DNA of 64,000 nt from Sphingomonas sp. (GTDB taxonomy: Bacteria; Pseudomonadota; Alphaproteobacteria; Sphingomonadales; Sphingomonadaceae), in the NCBI RefSeq assembly GCF_004799495.1, contig NZ_SSMY01000008.1, forward strand, positions 1 to 64,000, given 5' to 3'. The notes beneath the pieces are model-generated. The model made no database searches, had not been told where the DNA came from, and saw nothing but the letters and a program-made list of their open reading frames with translations. The translations under genes and the position numbers were made by a program. Positions 9,696 to 18,243 of this stretch are shown in pieces. The number at the start of each line of letters is the position of its first letter. The stretch's first letter is position 1.

Positions 9696-10777
9696 TCGAC
9701 CGGCCAGCGCGTGAAGCCCATCGTCGTCGATCCGGCGGGCAGGCTGAACACCATCCCGTCCTCCCCCACCATGATCGGCCCGCGGTAATAGCGCCGCGCG
9801 TCGCCGAGGAACGCAGGGTACATGATTCGTGCCGGGAGTGGCGGGATGATATGGCTGAACACCAGGTGCGGCACGCCCGCGGCTTGGGCTTCCTGCGCGG
9901 CGACCTCCGGACTGGTGTGATAGGTCAGGATGTCGCGCATCACCTTGGCGAGTCCCGGCTGGTTCCGCCGCGCGAGCGCATCGTGCATCAACGCGACGAG
10001 CTTCGGCTGAAGCCCTTCGTGGATCAGCAGGTCGGCGCCGCGCGCCGCCGCGACGAGCACGGGGCTGGCGGCGGTGTCGCCGCTGATCACCACCGAGCGT
10101 CCCTTGTAGTCGAAGCGATAGCCGACCGCGGGATCGACCGGCCCGTGATCGACGCGAAACGCCATCACGCGCAGGCCGTCGCGGGCGTAGACCGTGACGC
10201 TGGCGATTTGGCCCTTGGGCGGAATCGCGAACGGCACCGCGGTGCCGCCGGCGCCCGAGGGCGGCGCGACCCCGGCGCCATGATGCGCGGTGCGGTACCC
10301 CGAATCGAGCGCATAGCCTGCGTCGAACCCCGTGACCACGCGCTCGACGCCGGGCGGCCCGTACACCGGCAGCGGCGACGTGTTGGCGTTCCCCGTCCAG
10401 CGCAGCAGCAGCATCGGGCCGAGCCCGTCGATATGGTCCGAGTGGAAGTGCGTGAGGAAGACCGCCTCGATCCGGCCGTTGGGGATGTTCATCAACGCGA
10501 TGTGCCGCGCGCCGCCTTCGCCCGCGTCGACCACGAAGATGTGCCGCCCGGCGATCACCACCGTGCACGGCCCGGCGCGGGTCGGATCGGGCAAGGGCGA
10601 TCCCGTGCCGCACAACGCGACGTGGAGGCCATCGGGCAACCCGGCGGTGGCGTCCACCCCGGCGCGCTCGCCGACCGCCGCGCGCAGGATCGCGGTGCCG
10701 ATTTGCGCCTGAAACGCGGCCATGGCGGCGACCACCAGGACGCCGACGGCCAGCGCGATTTTCCGTCCTCGGGTCAT
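9692..10777 (-). CDS. MBL-fold metallo-hydrolase (RNase Z/arylsulfatase-like group)
   Basis: A 361-residue protein starting at the ATG at 10777, with GGGGAGG in front; the longer open frame to 10825 is not needed. The N-terminus has an uncleaved anchor or signal (KIALAVGVLVVAAMAAFQ), so the enzyme is membrane-tethered or periplasmic. The zinc-binding motif THFHSDHIDGLG is intact, GVPHLVFSHIIPP supplies a late histidine, and SGDTAASPV gives the metal-bridging aspartate, as in RNase Z-like hydrolases. Substrate unknown. It diverges from the DUF4345-like/sulfatase operon across a 110-base gap containing a clear inverted repeat. Confidence 0.87.
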   Translation of the reverse strand: MTRGRKIALAVGVLVVAAMAAFQAQIGTAILRAAVGERAGVDATAGLPDGLHVALCGTGSPLPDPTRAGPCTVVIAGRHIFVVDAGEGGARHIALMNIPNGRIEAVFLTHFHSDHIDGLGPMLLLRWTGNANTSPLPVYGPPGVERVVTGFDAGYALDSGYRTAHHGAGVAPPSGAGGTAVPFAIPPKGQIASVTVYARDGLRVMAFRVDHGPVDPAVGYRFDYKGRSVVISGDTAASPVLVAAARGADLLIHEGLQPKLVALMHDALARRNQPGLAKVMRDILTYHTSPEVAAQEAQAAGVPHLVFSHIIPPLPARIMYPAFLGDARRYYRGPIMVGEDGMVFSLPAGSTTMGFTRWPVD

Positions 10778-10814
10778 CGGTTCCTCCCCGCCCCAGAGCA
10801 TGAGCCGAGATAAT

Positions 10815-10829
10815 GGCATTGGCAATGCC
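10815..10829. promoter_or_regulatory. Inverted repeat GGCATT-GGC-AATGCC in a divergent promoter region
   Basis: Perfect 6-base arms around GGC, midway between the divergent starts at 10777 and 10888. The position suits an operator controlling both directions. The TetR gene at 12968 is the nearest candidate regulator. Not tested; similarity to the repeat at 9254-9268 is partial. Confidence 0.45.
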
Positions 10830-10887
10830 GAAACATTGCGCCCCGCCGGGATCGTGCTAGGATCGCGTGAGCGGTAGGGGAACGACG

Positions 10888-11274
10888 ATGCGGAACGCGA
10901 TGCGCGCGGTGCTGGGGCTGGTCGGGCTGTTCAACGTGGTGCTCGGGCTGGGCTTCCTGATCGACCCAGCGCAAGCAGGTTTGCGTTTCTTCCTCGAATC
11001 GCTGGGGACGCAAGGGCTGGCGACGATCCGCGCCGACTTCACCGCGTTCTTCGTGGCTGGCGGCGCGTTCGCACTGATCGGTGCGTGGCGCGCGGCGCGC
11101 GAGCCGCTGCTGGTGCCGCTGGCACTGCTCGGCATCGCGATCACCGGGCGCGCGATCAGCCTGGTCGCCGACGGGGCACCCGCGACCGCCTTCCCGCCGA
11201 TGGCGGCGGAGGCGGTGATGATCCTGATCCTGCTAGCGGCGCATCGTGCGTTCGGGCGGAGTGCCGACGCATGA
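10888..11274 (+). CDS. Small integral membrane protein, DUF4345-like
   Basis: A 128-residue hydrophobic protein with four predicted membrane segments: one at the N-terminus (AVLGLVGLFNVVLGLGFLI), then FFVAGGAFALIGAW, LLVPLALLGIAITGRAI and AVMILILLAAH. Length and pattern resemble DUF4345-type proteins. A GTG at 10867 is in frame, but the ATG at 10888 with AGGGGAA before it is better placed. The stop overlaps the sulfatase start (ATGA), so the two are translationally coupled. Its function in a sulfatase operon is unknown. Confidence 0.8.
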   Translation: MRNAMRAVLGLVGLFNVVLGLGFLIDPAQAGLRFFLESLGTQGLATIRADFTAFFVAGGAFALIGAWRAAREPLLVPLALLGIAITGRAISLVADGAPATAFPPMAAEAVMILILLAAHRAFGRSADA

Positions 11275-12965
11275 AGCGCTGGATCAAGATCACGCTCGCC
11301 AGCGTCGCGGTGATCGGCGTCGCGGGGTTCGCCGCGAAGGACTATGTCTTCCTGCACCTCCCCGGCTGGCTGGCGCCGCGCGTCGCCGACAACCATCCCG
11401 TCACCTGGCAGCAAGGTCCGACGATGGCGGCAACGCCGATCGACCAGCGCCCGCCCAACATCGTGCTGATCGTCGCGGACGATTTGGGTTACAACGACAT
11501 AAGTTTCAACGGCGGCGGCGTCGCGGGGGGACTGCTCAAGACCCCCAATATCGACGCGCTGGGCGCCGAAGGCGTGAGCTTCGCCGACGGCTATGCCGGC
11601 AACGCCACCTGCGCGCCGAGCCGCGCGGCGCTGATGACCGGGCGGTACCCGACGCGCTTCGGCTATGAGTTCACGCCCACCGATACGCACCCGCCGGCGT
11701 GGTTCCCGTCGAAGCTGATCCGCACCGACGTGGTGTTCGCGCGCAACATCGCGCGGTTTCCGACCCAATGGGAGCACAAGACGATCTTCGACGAGGATGC
11801 CGCGGCGCAACCCGCGGCGACGTCCGACAAGGGCGTTCCGCCCCGCGAGATCACCATCGCCGGGCTGTTGCGGACGCGCGGCTATCACACGATCCACCTC
11901 GGCAAGTGGCACCTCGGCGACGCGGCGGGGATGCGGCCCGAACAGCATGGCTTCGACGAGAGCCTGGGGTTCATGATCGGCGCGCAGAAATATTTGCCCG
12001 AGGGCGACCCGGGGGTTGAGAATTCGTACCAGGATTTCGATCCGATCGACCGCTTCCTCTGGGCCAACCTGCCGTTCAGCGTCCAATATAACGGATCGCC
12101 GCCGTTCCGCCCCGACCGCTACATGACCGATTACCTGACCGCGCAGGCGCAGGCGGCGATCACCGCCAACCGCAACCGGCCGTTCTTCCTCTATCTCGCG
12201 TACAATGCGCCGCACACGCCGCTGCAGGCGTCGAAGGCCGATTACGACGCGCTGCCGCAGATCGCCGACCACCGCACGCGCGTCTATGCCGCGATGATCC
12301 GCGCGCTCGACCGAGGCGTGGGGCAAGTGATGGCGACGCTGAAGGCGCAAGGCCTCGACAAAAACACACTCGTCATCTTCACCAGCGACAATGGCGGCGC
12401 GCATTACATCGGGCTGCCCGACATCAACCGGCCGTATCGCGGGTGGAAGGCGACGTTCTTCGAAGGCGGGGTGAAGGTGCCGTTCTTCATGCGCTGGCCC
12501 GCGCAGATCAAGCCGGGCACGCGGATCGCCGGGCCGGTCAGCCATTTCGACATCTTCGCCACCGCCGGCGGCGTCGCGGGTGCGGCGATGCCCGCCGACC
12601 GGGCGATCGACGGGGTGAACCTGCTGCCCTTCATCGAGGGCAAGGCAACCGGCACGCCGCACAATACGTTGTTCTGGCGCAGCGGACCGTATCGCGTGGT
12701 GCGTGACGGCGACTGGAAACTGCAGATGCTCGACCTGCCGCGAAAGGATCTGCTGTTCGACATGAAGGCCGATCCGACCGAACACCGCGACGTCGCCGCG
12801 CTGCATCCGGATATCGTCGCGCGGCTGCGCGGCCTGATCGCGCAGCACGACCGTGAGAGCGTCAAGCCCGCCTGGCCGTCGCTGATCCGCTCGCCGATCG
12901 CGATCGACCGCCCGTTGGGCACGAAACCGCGACCCGGCGAGACCTATATCTATTGGTCGAACTGA
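11271..12965 (+). CDS. Type I arylsulfatase (cysteine-type)
   Basis: A 564-residue sulfatase with an N-terminal signal or anchor (WIKITLASVAVIGVAGFAA). The alkaline-phosphatase-fold motif PNIVLIVADDLGYND binds the metal. The signature CAPSRAALMTGR carries Cys114, to be converted to formylglycine, which fits the FGE-like lipoprotein at 8266-9225. GYHTIHLGKWHLG and TSDNGGAH supply further active-site residues. It probably acts in the periplasm and releases sulfate from an organic sulfate; the substrate cannot be read from sequence. The start is the ATG that overlaps the previous gene; the upstream extension to 11085 overlaps that gene and is spurious. Confidence 0.94.
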   Translation: MKRWIKITLASVAVIGVAGFAAKDYVFLHLPGWLAPRVADNHPVTWQQGPTMAATPIDQRPPNIVLIVADDLGYNDISFNGGGVAGGLLKTPNIDALGAEGVSFADGYAGNATCAPSRAALMTGRYPTRFGYEFTPTDTHPPAWFPSKLIRTDVVFARNIARFPTQWEHKTIFDEDAAAQPAATSDKGVPPREITIAGLLRTRGYHTIHLGKWHLGDAAGMRPEQHGFDESLGFMIGAQKYLPEGDPGVENSYQDFDPIDRFLWANLPFSVQYNGSPPFRPDRYMTDYLTAQAQAAITANRNRPFFLYLAYNAPHTPLQASKADYDALPQIADHRTRVYAAMIRALDRGVGQVMATLKAQGLDKNTLVIFTSDNGGAHYIGLPDINRPYRGWKATFFEGGVKVPFFMRWPAQIKPGTRIAGPVSHFDIFATAGGVAGAAMPADRAIDGVNLLPFIEGKATGTPHNTLFWRSGPYRVVRDGDWKLQMLDLPRKDLLFDMKADPTEHRDVAALHPDIVARLRGLIAQHDRESVKPAWPSLIRSPIAIDRPLGTKPRPGETYIYWSN

Positions 12966-12967
12966 CG

Positions 12968-13546
12968 ATGCTGAAATCCGATGCACCGCCGCAGGATGGT
13001 CGTCATCGACGATCGCACGTCAGCCGCGACAAGATCGTCGCGGCGATGCTCGAATTGGTCGCCGAAGGACGCATCGCGCCCAGCGCGGACGAGGTCGCGT
13101 CGCGCGCCAAGGTCGGCCTTCGCACCGTGTTCCGGCACTTCGCCGACATGGAGAGCCTGTATGCCGCGCTGACGCATACGCTCGCCGAACAATATGAGAT
13201 GTGGCTGATCCCGTTCGATTCGAGCGACTGGCGCGAGCAATTGATCGAAGTGGTCGAGCGACGCACCGCGACCTATGAAAGGCTGTTGCCCTTCAAGCGC
13301 GCGGGCGACGCGCATCGCCACATGTCGCCCGCGATGCAGAGTCACCACACGCATATTTTGGGAATCATGCGGCAGCGGCTGCTGTCGTTTCTGCCCGCAT
13401 CGATCACCAATGATGTCCTGCGCTTCGAGACGATCGATCTGATGTTGAGTTTCGACGTTTGGGAACGCTTGCGCGATCAGCAGAAGCTCGATCCGACCGT
13501 GGCACGGCAGATCGTCGAGCATGAGGTGGTGCGCCTCGCCGGGTGA
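12968..13546 (+). CDS. TetR-family transcriptional regulator
   Basis: A 192-residue regulator. The N-terminal HTH matches TetR (KIVAAMLELVAEG, then ADEVASRAKVGLRTVFRHFADMESLY), followed by an all-helical ligand-binding region. A GTG at 12953 is in frame but lies inside the sulfatase gene; I chose the ATG at 12968, two bases after the sulfatase stop. It is likely cotranscribed with the sulfatase and is the best candidate to bind the inverted repeats at 9254 and 10815. Ligand unknown. Confidence 0.88.
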   Translation: MLKSDAPPQDGRHRRSHVSRDKIVAAMLELVAEGRIAPSADEVASRAKVGLRTVFRHFADMESLYAALTHTLAEQYEMWLIPFDSSDWREQLIEVVERRTATYERLLPFKRAGDAHRHMSPAMQSHHTHILGIMRQRLLSFLPASITNDVLRFETIDLMLSFDVWERLRDQQKLDPTVARQIVEHEVVRLAG

Positions 13547-13569
13547 CCGGCCAGCCCGACTGGTCACCC
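13541..13569. terminator. Hairpin shared by convergent TetR and DctD genes
   Basis: Perfect 8-base arms GGGTGACC and GGTCACCC separated by 13 bases. The arms contain the stop codons of both convergent genes, an economical bidirectional terminator. There is no U-tract, so efficient intrinsic termination is uncertain. Confidence 0.5.
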
Positions 13570-14901
13570 GTCCTTGCGTTTGAAATCGCGCGCCGCAATC
13601 CCGAGCCGCGCCATCTTGTCGTAGAGTGTCTTGCGCGGGATGCCGAGCGTCGCGAGCACCGGGGCAACGCGACCTTGGCTCGCGGTGAGCGCAGCGCGAA
13701 TCTCGCTCGCCTCGTAATCGGCGACGCGCCCCGGTAATGGTTTGGCGGCGGCACGCTCCGGTCTGGCCGATCCGGCGACGCCGAGGACGACCTCGACCGC
13801 GAAATTGCGCAGTTCGCGCACATTTCCCGGCCAGTCGTGGTGCCGCAACCGGGCGTTGGTCGCGGCGTCGATCCGCCAATCGGTCTTGTCGAACTGCCGC
13901 GCCGCCTCGTTCGCGAAAACGCCAAACAGCGCTACCGCATCGTCGCCGCGTTCGCGGAGCGCCGGTACGCGGATTCGCGCGACGCTCAACCGGTAGAACA
14001 GGTCCGCGCGGAACCGGCCGGCCTTGACCGCGTCGGCCAAGTCGACCTTGCTCGTCGCGACGACGCGCAAGTTCACCGGCTCGGGCCGCTCGGCGCCGAT
14101 CGGATGGACTTCGCGTTCCTCGAGCACGCGCAACAGCCCCGCCTGCAGCGCGAGCGGCATGCTGTCGATTTCATCGAGCAACAGCGTCCCGCCGCTCGAT
14201 GCCGCGATCTGCCCGGCGCGCGACAGCCGCGTATGCGCCACGCTGTCGGCGGCGTGGCCGAACAGTTCGACCTCGGCTAGGCCCTCGGGCAACGCGCCGC
14301 AATTGACCGCGATCAGCGGGCGCGCGCGGCGCGGTCCCTGGCGATGGAGCAAGGCCGCGACCAATTCCTTGCCGGTACCGGTCTCGCCTTCGACCAGCAC
14401 GTCGATATCGGCTTCGGCGAACTGGCGGATGATCTGGCGCAATCGCCGCATCGGCGGGCTGTCCCCGATCAGCGGCTCGCTCGCGTCGGATGCCTCGGCG
14501 AGTGCGCGCAGCCGACGATTGTCGATCACCACCGCGCGGTGCGCGAGCGACCGGCGCACCGCCGCGACGAGATGGTCGGTGGCGAACGGCTTGGTCAGGA
14601 AGTCGGCGGCACCGTCGCGCATCGCGCGCACCGCCATCGCGACATCGCCGTGCCCGGTGATCAGGATAACGGGGATTTCCGGGTCGATCGCCTGGACGCC
14701 CGCGAGCAATTCCAGCCCGTCCATCTGCGGCATCCGGATATCGGTCACCACGACGCCGGCGAAATCGGGGGAAACCGAGCGTAGTGCCTTGTCGGCGCGA
14801 GCGAACGCCGTAGCCGCCAACCCCGCCAGATCGAGTGCCTGCACGGTTGCCAGTCGCAGCGCATCGTCGTCTTCGACGAAGATGATCGGCGCGTCGGTCA
14901 T
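13564..14901 (-). CDS. dctD: DctD-type NtrC-family response regulator lacking GAFTGA
   Basis: A 445-residue response regulator paired with the histidine kinase upstream (4-base overlap). The receiver domain has acidic residues 10-12 and phospho-acceptor Asp54 in TDIRMPQMDG. The AAA+ domain follows with Walker A GETGTGKE and Walker B GGTLLLDEIDSMP. The sigma-54-contacting GAFTGA loop is replaced: after ELFGH the protein reads AADSVAHTRLSRAG. A Fis-type HTH ends the protein (ALTASQGRVAPVLATLGIPRKTLYDKM). DctD normally activates dctA through sigma-54; without GAFTGA this one probably acts at an ordinary promoter, as TyrR-like members do, or as a repressor. The two palindromes at 16667-16713 are its likely sites. 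Confidence 0.9.
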   Translation of the reverse strand: MTDAPIIFVEDDDALRLATVQALDLAGLAATAFARADKALRSVSPDFAGVVVTDIRMPQMDGLELLAGVQAIDPEIPVILITGHGDVAMAVRAMRDGAADFLTKPFATDHLVAAVRRSLAHRAVVIDNRRLRALAEASDASEPLIGDSPPMRRLRQIIRQFAEADIDVLVEGETGTGKELVAALLHRQGPRRARPLIAVNCGALPEGLAEVELFGHAADSVAHTRLSRAGQIAASSGGTLLLDEIDSMPLALQAGLLRVLEEREVHPIGAERPEPVNLRVVATSKVDLADAVKAGRFRADLFYRLSVARIRVPALRERGDDAVALFGVFANEAARQFDKTDWRIDAATNARLRHHDWPGNVRELRNFAVEVVLGVAGSARPERAAAKPLPGRVADYEASEIRAALTASQGRVAPVLATLGIPRKTLYDKMARLGIAARDFKRKDG

Positions 14902-16682
14902 GCGGTCTTCAATGTCGCGACGAACGTCGCGCCGGATCGTGTAGGGACGTGCGCAATGTCGCCGCCGAACTCGCGCGCGATGTCACGCGCGATCGCGAGG
15001 CCCAGCCCCAGCCCTTCGGGCTTGCCCGACGCGAACGGGGTGAACAATGTCGCGGCGATCGCCGGGTCGAGCCCGGGGCCGTTGTCGGCGACCGAAACCT
15101 CGATGCTGTCGCCCTTCGCCACCGCGTCGATCGTGACACGCGCATTCGGGCGCCCCTCGACCGCCTCGATCGCGTTCTGGACGAGGTTGATGACGACTTG
15201 CTCGAGCCGCGTACGGTCGCCCGCCAGTGCCACGTCGCGCATTGGTCCGGCGACATCCACGCGCACCACGCCGCGCGCGCGCTCGCCGAGCAGCAGCAGC
15301 ACACCGTCGAGCACCGACCCCAGCGTCGCGGCCCCGCCGCTGCCCGCGCGGCGCCGCGCGAACGCGCGCAATTCGCCGGTGATCGTGCCGATCCGCGCGG
15401 TCAGCTCGACGATCCGCGTCAAATTCTCGCTCGCCGTATCGGCCGCGCCGCGCGCGATCAGCGTCGCGCTGTTTTCGGCGAAAGTGCGGATCGCGGCGAC
15501 CGGCTGGTTGATTTCGTGCGCGACGCCTGCGGTGATCTGGCCGAGCGACGCCAGCCGGTTGGCCTGCGCCAGTTCCTCGCGCGCTTCGCGATAGCGCCGG
15601 TCGGCCTCCGCCCGTTCGTCGGATTCGATCACCAGCCGGGCGTTGGCGTCGCTGAGCTCGGCGGTGCGGCGCACGACCTCTTCCTCCAGCACCGCGCGCG
15701 CGCGTGCCTGCAGCCGCCGCGTTTCGGCCGAGCGGATCAAAAGCCCCGCCCAAACCGCGACGATCAATAAAAAGCCCAGTCCCCAAAGCAGCGCCTGGCT
15801 GCGCGCGGCGGCGAGCGGTGGGTCGAGCGGCGACAGATGGAACATTCGCCCACCCTCCAGCGCCGCCGGTTCGATCGCGACGCGGTAGCGCGTCTTGCCG
15901 CTGACAATCGCGCTGGTCCCGTCGAGCGACAACGGTGCCGCTGCCGGCGGGTTGCCGCCGAACTGGAGCGTTCGCCTGAGGTCGGCGAGCGTCGCGGCAC
16001 CGATCGGTGCGATCGCGCGGAAGCGCCACGCGGGCGCGCTCGTTACCAGCACGACGCCGTGCGCGTCGACGACGAAGCTCATCCCCTGGCTCCGCCCCCA
16101 CGCCGCTTCGACCCCGTCGAACTCGACCTTGACCACGACCACGCCGAGCGCGCGCCCGTCGCGATCGATGCGCCGCGCGAGGTAGAGGCCCGGGCGCCCG
16201 CTGACCGTGCCGAGCGCGAAGAACTCCGACGATCCGCGCGCCATCGCGTCGCGGAAATAGGGGCGAAAACCGTAGTTCTGGCCGACGAAGCTCGCCGGGC
16301 TGTCGAAATTGCTCGCCGCGCGCGTCGTGCCTTTTGCGTCGACGACGTAGATCGCCGCGGCATCGGTCCGTTCGGCAAGCTGCTTCAGAGTATGGTCGAG
16401 CCGGCCGCGCGCCGCCGCGCTGTCGTCGCCGAGCGTCGCGGTGACGTCGGGATATTCGGCCAGCACGGTCGGCAGCAGGCGAAACTTCTGCAGCTCGCTC
16501 GACAGCAGGGCGACGTGCGTGCGCGCGGTCTGGCGCGCGACGGCGTCGGCGGTCGCCTCCGCCTGCGCCATCGACCAGCGCAGGCCGGCCCAGATGAGCA
16601 GTGCGACGACGATCAAAAGTGTGACACCGGCCAGCACGAAGGGGCGCCATGCGCGATGCGTCGAAAGTGCGGAAATCCGCAC
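14898..16682 (-). CDS. dctB: DctB-type sensor histidine kinase for C4-dicarboxylates
   Basis: A membrane histidine kinase. An N-terminal membrane segment (FVLAGVTLLIVVALLIWAGL) precedes a periplasmic double-Cache-like sensor of about 240 residues, with NYGFRPYFRDAMARG typical of DctB, then a second membrane segment (ALLWGLGFLLIVAVWAGLLI), a coiled-coil linker, the H-box GVAHEINQPVAAIRTF, the N-box NLVQNAIEA and the G-boxes DNGPGLDP and GLGLGLAI. No ATG is available at the 5' end. The frame opens at a TTG at 16724, but a GTG at 16682 (594 residues) is as plausible; in that case the first palindrome overlaps the start codon, suggesting autoregulation. It senses periplasmic succinate/fumarate/malate in known relatives. 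Confidence 0.87.
   Translation of the reverse strand: MRISALSTHRAWRPFVLAGVTLLIVVALLIWAGLRWSMAQAEATADAVARQTARTHVALLSSELQKFRLLPTVLAEYPDVTATLGDDSAAARGRLDHTLKQLAERTDAAAIYVVDAKGTTRAASNFDSPASFVGQNYGFRPYFRDAMARGSSEFFALGTVSGRPGLYLARRIDRDGRALGVVVVKVEFDGVEAAWGRSQGMSFVVDAHGVVLVTSAPAWRFRAIAPIGAATLADLRRTLQFGGNPPAAAPLSLDGTSAIVSGKTRYRVAIEPAALEGGRMFHLSPLDPPLAAARSQALLWGLGFLLIVAVWAGLLIRSAETRRLQARARAVLEEEVVRRTAELSDANARLVIESDERAEADRRYREAREELAQANRLASLGQITAGVAHEINQPVAAIRTFAENSATLIARGAADTASENLTRIVELTARIGTITGELRAFARRRAGSGGAATLGSVLDGVLLLLGERARGVVRVDVAGPMRDVALAGDRTRLEQVVINLVQNAIEAVEGRPNARVTIDAVAKGDSIEVSVADNGPGLDPAIAATLFTPFASGKPEGLGLGLAIARDIAREFGGDIAHVPTRSGATFVATLKTA
16667..16682. promoter_or_regulatory. Palindrome GTGCGGA-AA-TCCGCAC, DctD-type operator 1
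   Basis: Perfect 7-base arms around AA, located at the 5' end of dctB. The form TGCGG-N4-CCGCA resembles the TTCGG-N4-CCGAA sites of related dicarboxylate and amino-acid regulators (AauR/MifR/DctD group). Its exact reverse complement recurs at 16698-16713, 31 bases away centre to centre. Confidence 0.7.
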
Positions 16683-16697
16683 TATCGCGCTACCAAT

Positions 16698-16713
16698 GTG
16701 CGGATTTCCGCAC
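16698..16713. promoter_or_regulatory. Palindrome GTGCGGA-TT-TCCGCAC, DctD-type operator 2
   Basis: Second copy, the exact reverse complement of the first, with the arm pair extendable by one base (TGTGCGGA...TCCGCACA). The 31-base centre spacing is about three helical turns, so dimers at both sites would lie on one face of the DNA, upstream of dctA. I found no convincing GG-N10-GC sigma-54 promoter between here and dctA. Confidence 0.72.
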
Positions 16714-16879
16714 AGTATCCGCAAGCGAGAATTGGCGCCAAAACAGAAATATCGAAATTATCCAATGTGTTGAATCCCAACAGGTAAAAGCTGGCCGCCG
16801 CGCTTTGCCCCTGCAAGAATGCACGGCCAAGGCCCGGTGACAAGGGCCACGCGGCGCACGCCGTCGTCAGAGAGGAAGC

Positions 16880-18220
16880 ATGATCGTCGAACCGCTCGAG
16901 GCCCCCGCGGCCCGACCACGCCAGCCGTTCTATCGCCATCTCTATGCGCAGGTGCTGGTCGCGATCGTGCTCGGCGTCGCGCTCGGTTATTTCCGGCCGG
17001 CGGCGGGCGAAGCGCTCAAGCCGCTCGGCGACGGGTTCATCAAACTGGTCAAGATGATCATCGCGCCGGTGATCTTCCTGACGGTGGTCGGCGGGATCGC
17101 CGGGATGCGCGAGCTCGGCTCCGTCGGCCGCGTGGCGCTCAAGGCGTTCGGCTATTTCCTGGTCTTCTCGACGCTCGCGCTGATCGTCGGCCTGCTCGTC
17201 GCCAATGTCGTCCAGCCGGGCGCGGGGATGAACGTCGATCCCGCCAGCCTCGATGCCAGGGCGGTCGCAGGGTACGCGCGCGACGCGCACGACACGACGG
17301 TCACCGGCTTTCTGATGGCGATCATCCCGACGACGATGGTGTCGGCGCTGACCGAGGGGTCGATCCTCCAGACATTGTTCGTCGCGATCCTGTTCGGCAT
17401 CGCGCTGTCGCTGGTCGGGGCTCCGGCGCGCCCGGTGCTCGAACTGGTCGAGCGGCTGAGCCTCGTCGTGTTCAAGCTCGTCGGCATCCTGATGAAGGCC
17501 GCGCCGATCGGCGCGTTCGGCGCTATCGCCTTCACGATCGGTAAATACGGCGTCGCGAGCCTGGTCAATCTCGGCGCGCTGGTCGCGACCTTCTACCTCA
17601 CCTCGCTGTTGTTCGTGCTCGTCGTGCTCGGCGCGGTGGCGCGTGCGCACGGATTCTCGATCCTCCGTCTGCTCGCTTATCTCAAGGCCGAGCTGCTGCT
17701 CGTGCTCGGCACCTCGTCGTCCGAAGCGGCGCTGCCCAACCTGCTGGTCAAGCTCGAGGCGGCGGGATGCGACCGCGGGGTGGTCGGGCTGGTCGTGCCG
17801 ACCGGCTATTCGTTCAACCTCGACGGCACCAACATCTACATGACGCTGGCCGCGCTGTTCATCGCGCAGGCGACCGGCGTGCATCTGTCGCTGGGTGACC
17901 AGTTGCTGCTGATGGGCGTCGCGATGCTGAGCTCGAAGGGCGCGGCCGGCGTCACCGGCGCGGGGTTCGTCACGCTTGCCGCGACGCTGTCGATCGTGCC
18001 GTCGGTGCCGGTCGCCGGGATGGCGCTGATCCTGGGGGTCGACCGCTTCATGAGCGAGTGCCGGAGTCTCACCAATTTCGTCGGCAACGCGGTCGCCGCG
18101 ATCGTCGTCGCACGCTGGGAGGGCAAGCTCGACCGCGCCGCGCTCGACCGCGCGCTGACCCGGCGCCCGGGAACCAAAGACAATCTGGCAGCGGCGGCCG
18201 CGCCGCAGATCATCGCATAG
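16880..18220 (+). CDS. dctA: C4-dicarboxylate/proton symporter DctA
   Basis: A 446-residue inner-membrane transporter of the DAACS (glutamate/dicarboxylate:cation symporter) family. It opens with a cytoplasmic stretch and a membrane helix ([18 protein letters not shown]). The family motifs are present: [24 protein letters not shown] near residues 50-75, the serine-rich [13 protein letters not shown] re-entrant loop, [15 protein letters not shown], and [15 protein letters not shown] near the C-terminus. The start ATG follows AGAGGAAG. DctA imports succinate, fumarate and malate with protons. It diverges from dctBD, which share the palindromic control region. Confidence 0.96.
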   Translation: MIVEPLEAPAARPRQPFYRHLYAQVLVAIVLGVALGYFRPAAGEALKPLGDGFIKLVKMIIAPVIFLTVVGGIAGMRELGSVGRVALKAFGYFLVFSTLALIVGLLVANVVQPGAGMNVDPASLDARAVAGYARDAHDTTVTGFLMAIIPTTMVSALTEGSILQTLFVAILFGIALSLVGAPARPVLELVERLSLVVFKLVGILMKAAPIGAFGAIAFTIGKYGVASLVNLGALVATFYLTSLLFVLVVLGAVARAHGFSILRLLAYLKAELLLVLGTSSSEAALPNLLVKLEAAGCDRGVVGLVVPTGYSFNLDGTNIYMTLAALFIAQATGVHLSLGDQLLLMGVAMLSSKGAAGVTGAGFVTLAATLSIVPSVPVAGMALILGVDRFMSECRSLTNFVGNAVAAIVVARWEGKLDRAALDRALTRRPGTKDNLAAAAAPQIIA

Positions 18221-18243
18221 ACAGAGAAACGGGGAGAATAGAG

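Noticed and set aside
16714..16879. A sigma-54 promoter for dctA
   Set aside because: The only GG-N10-GC hit (near 16845) lacks TTGC and lies too close to the start codon.
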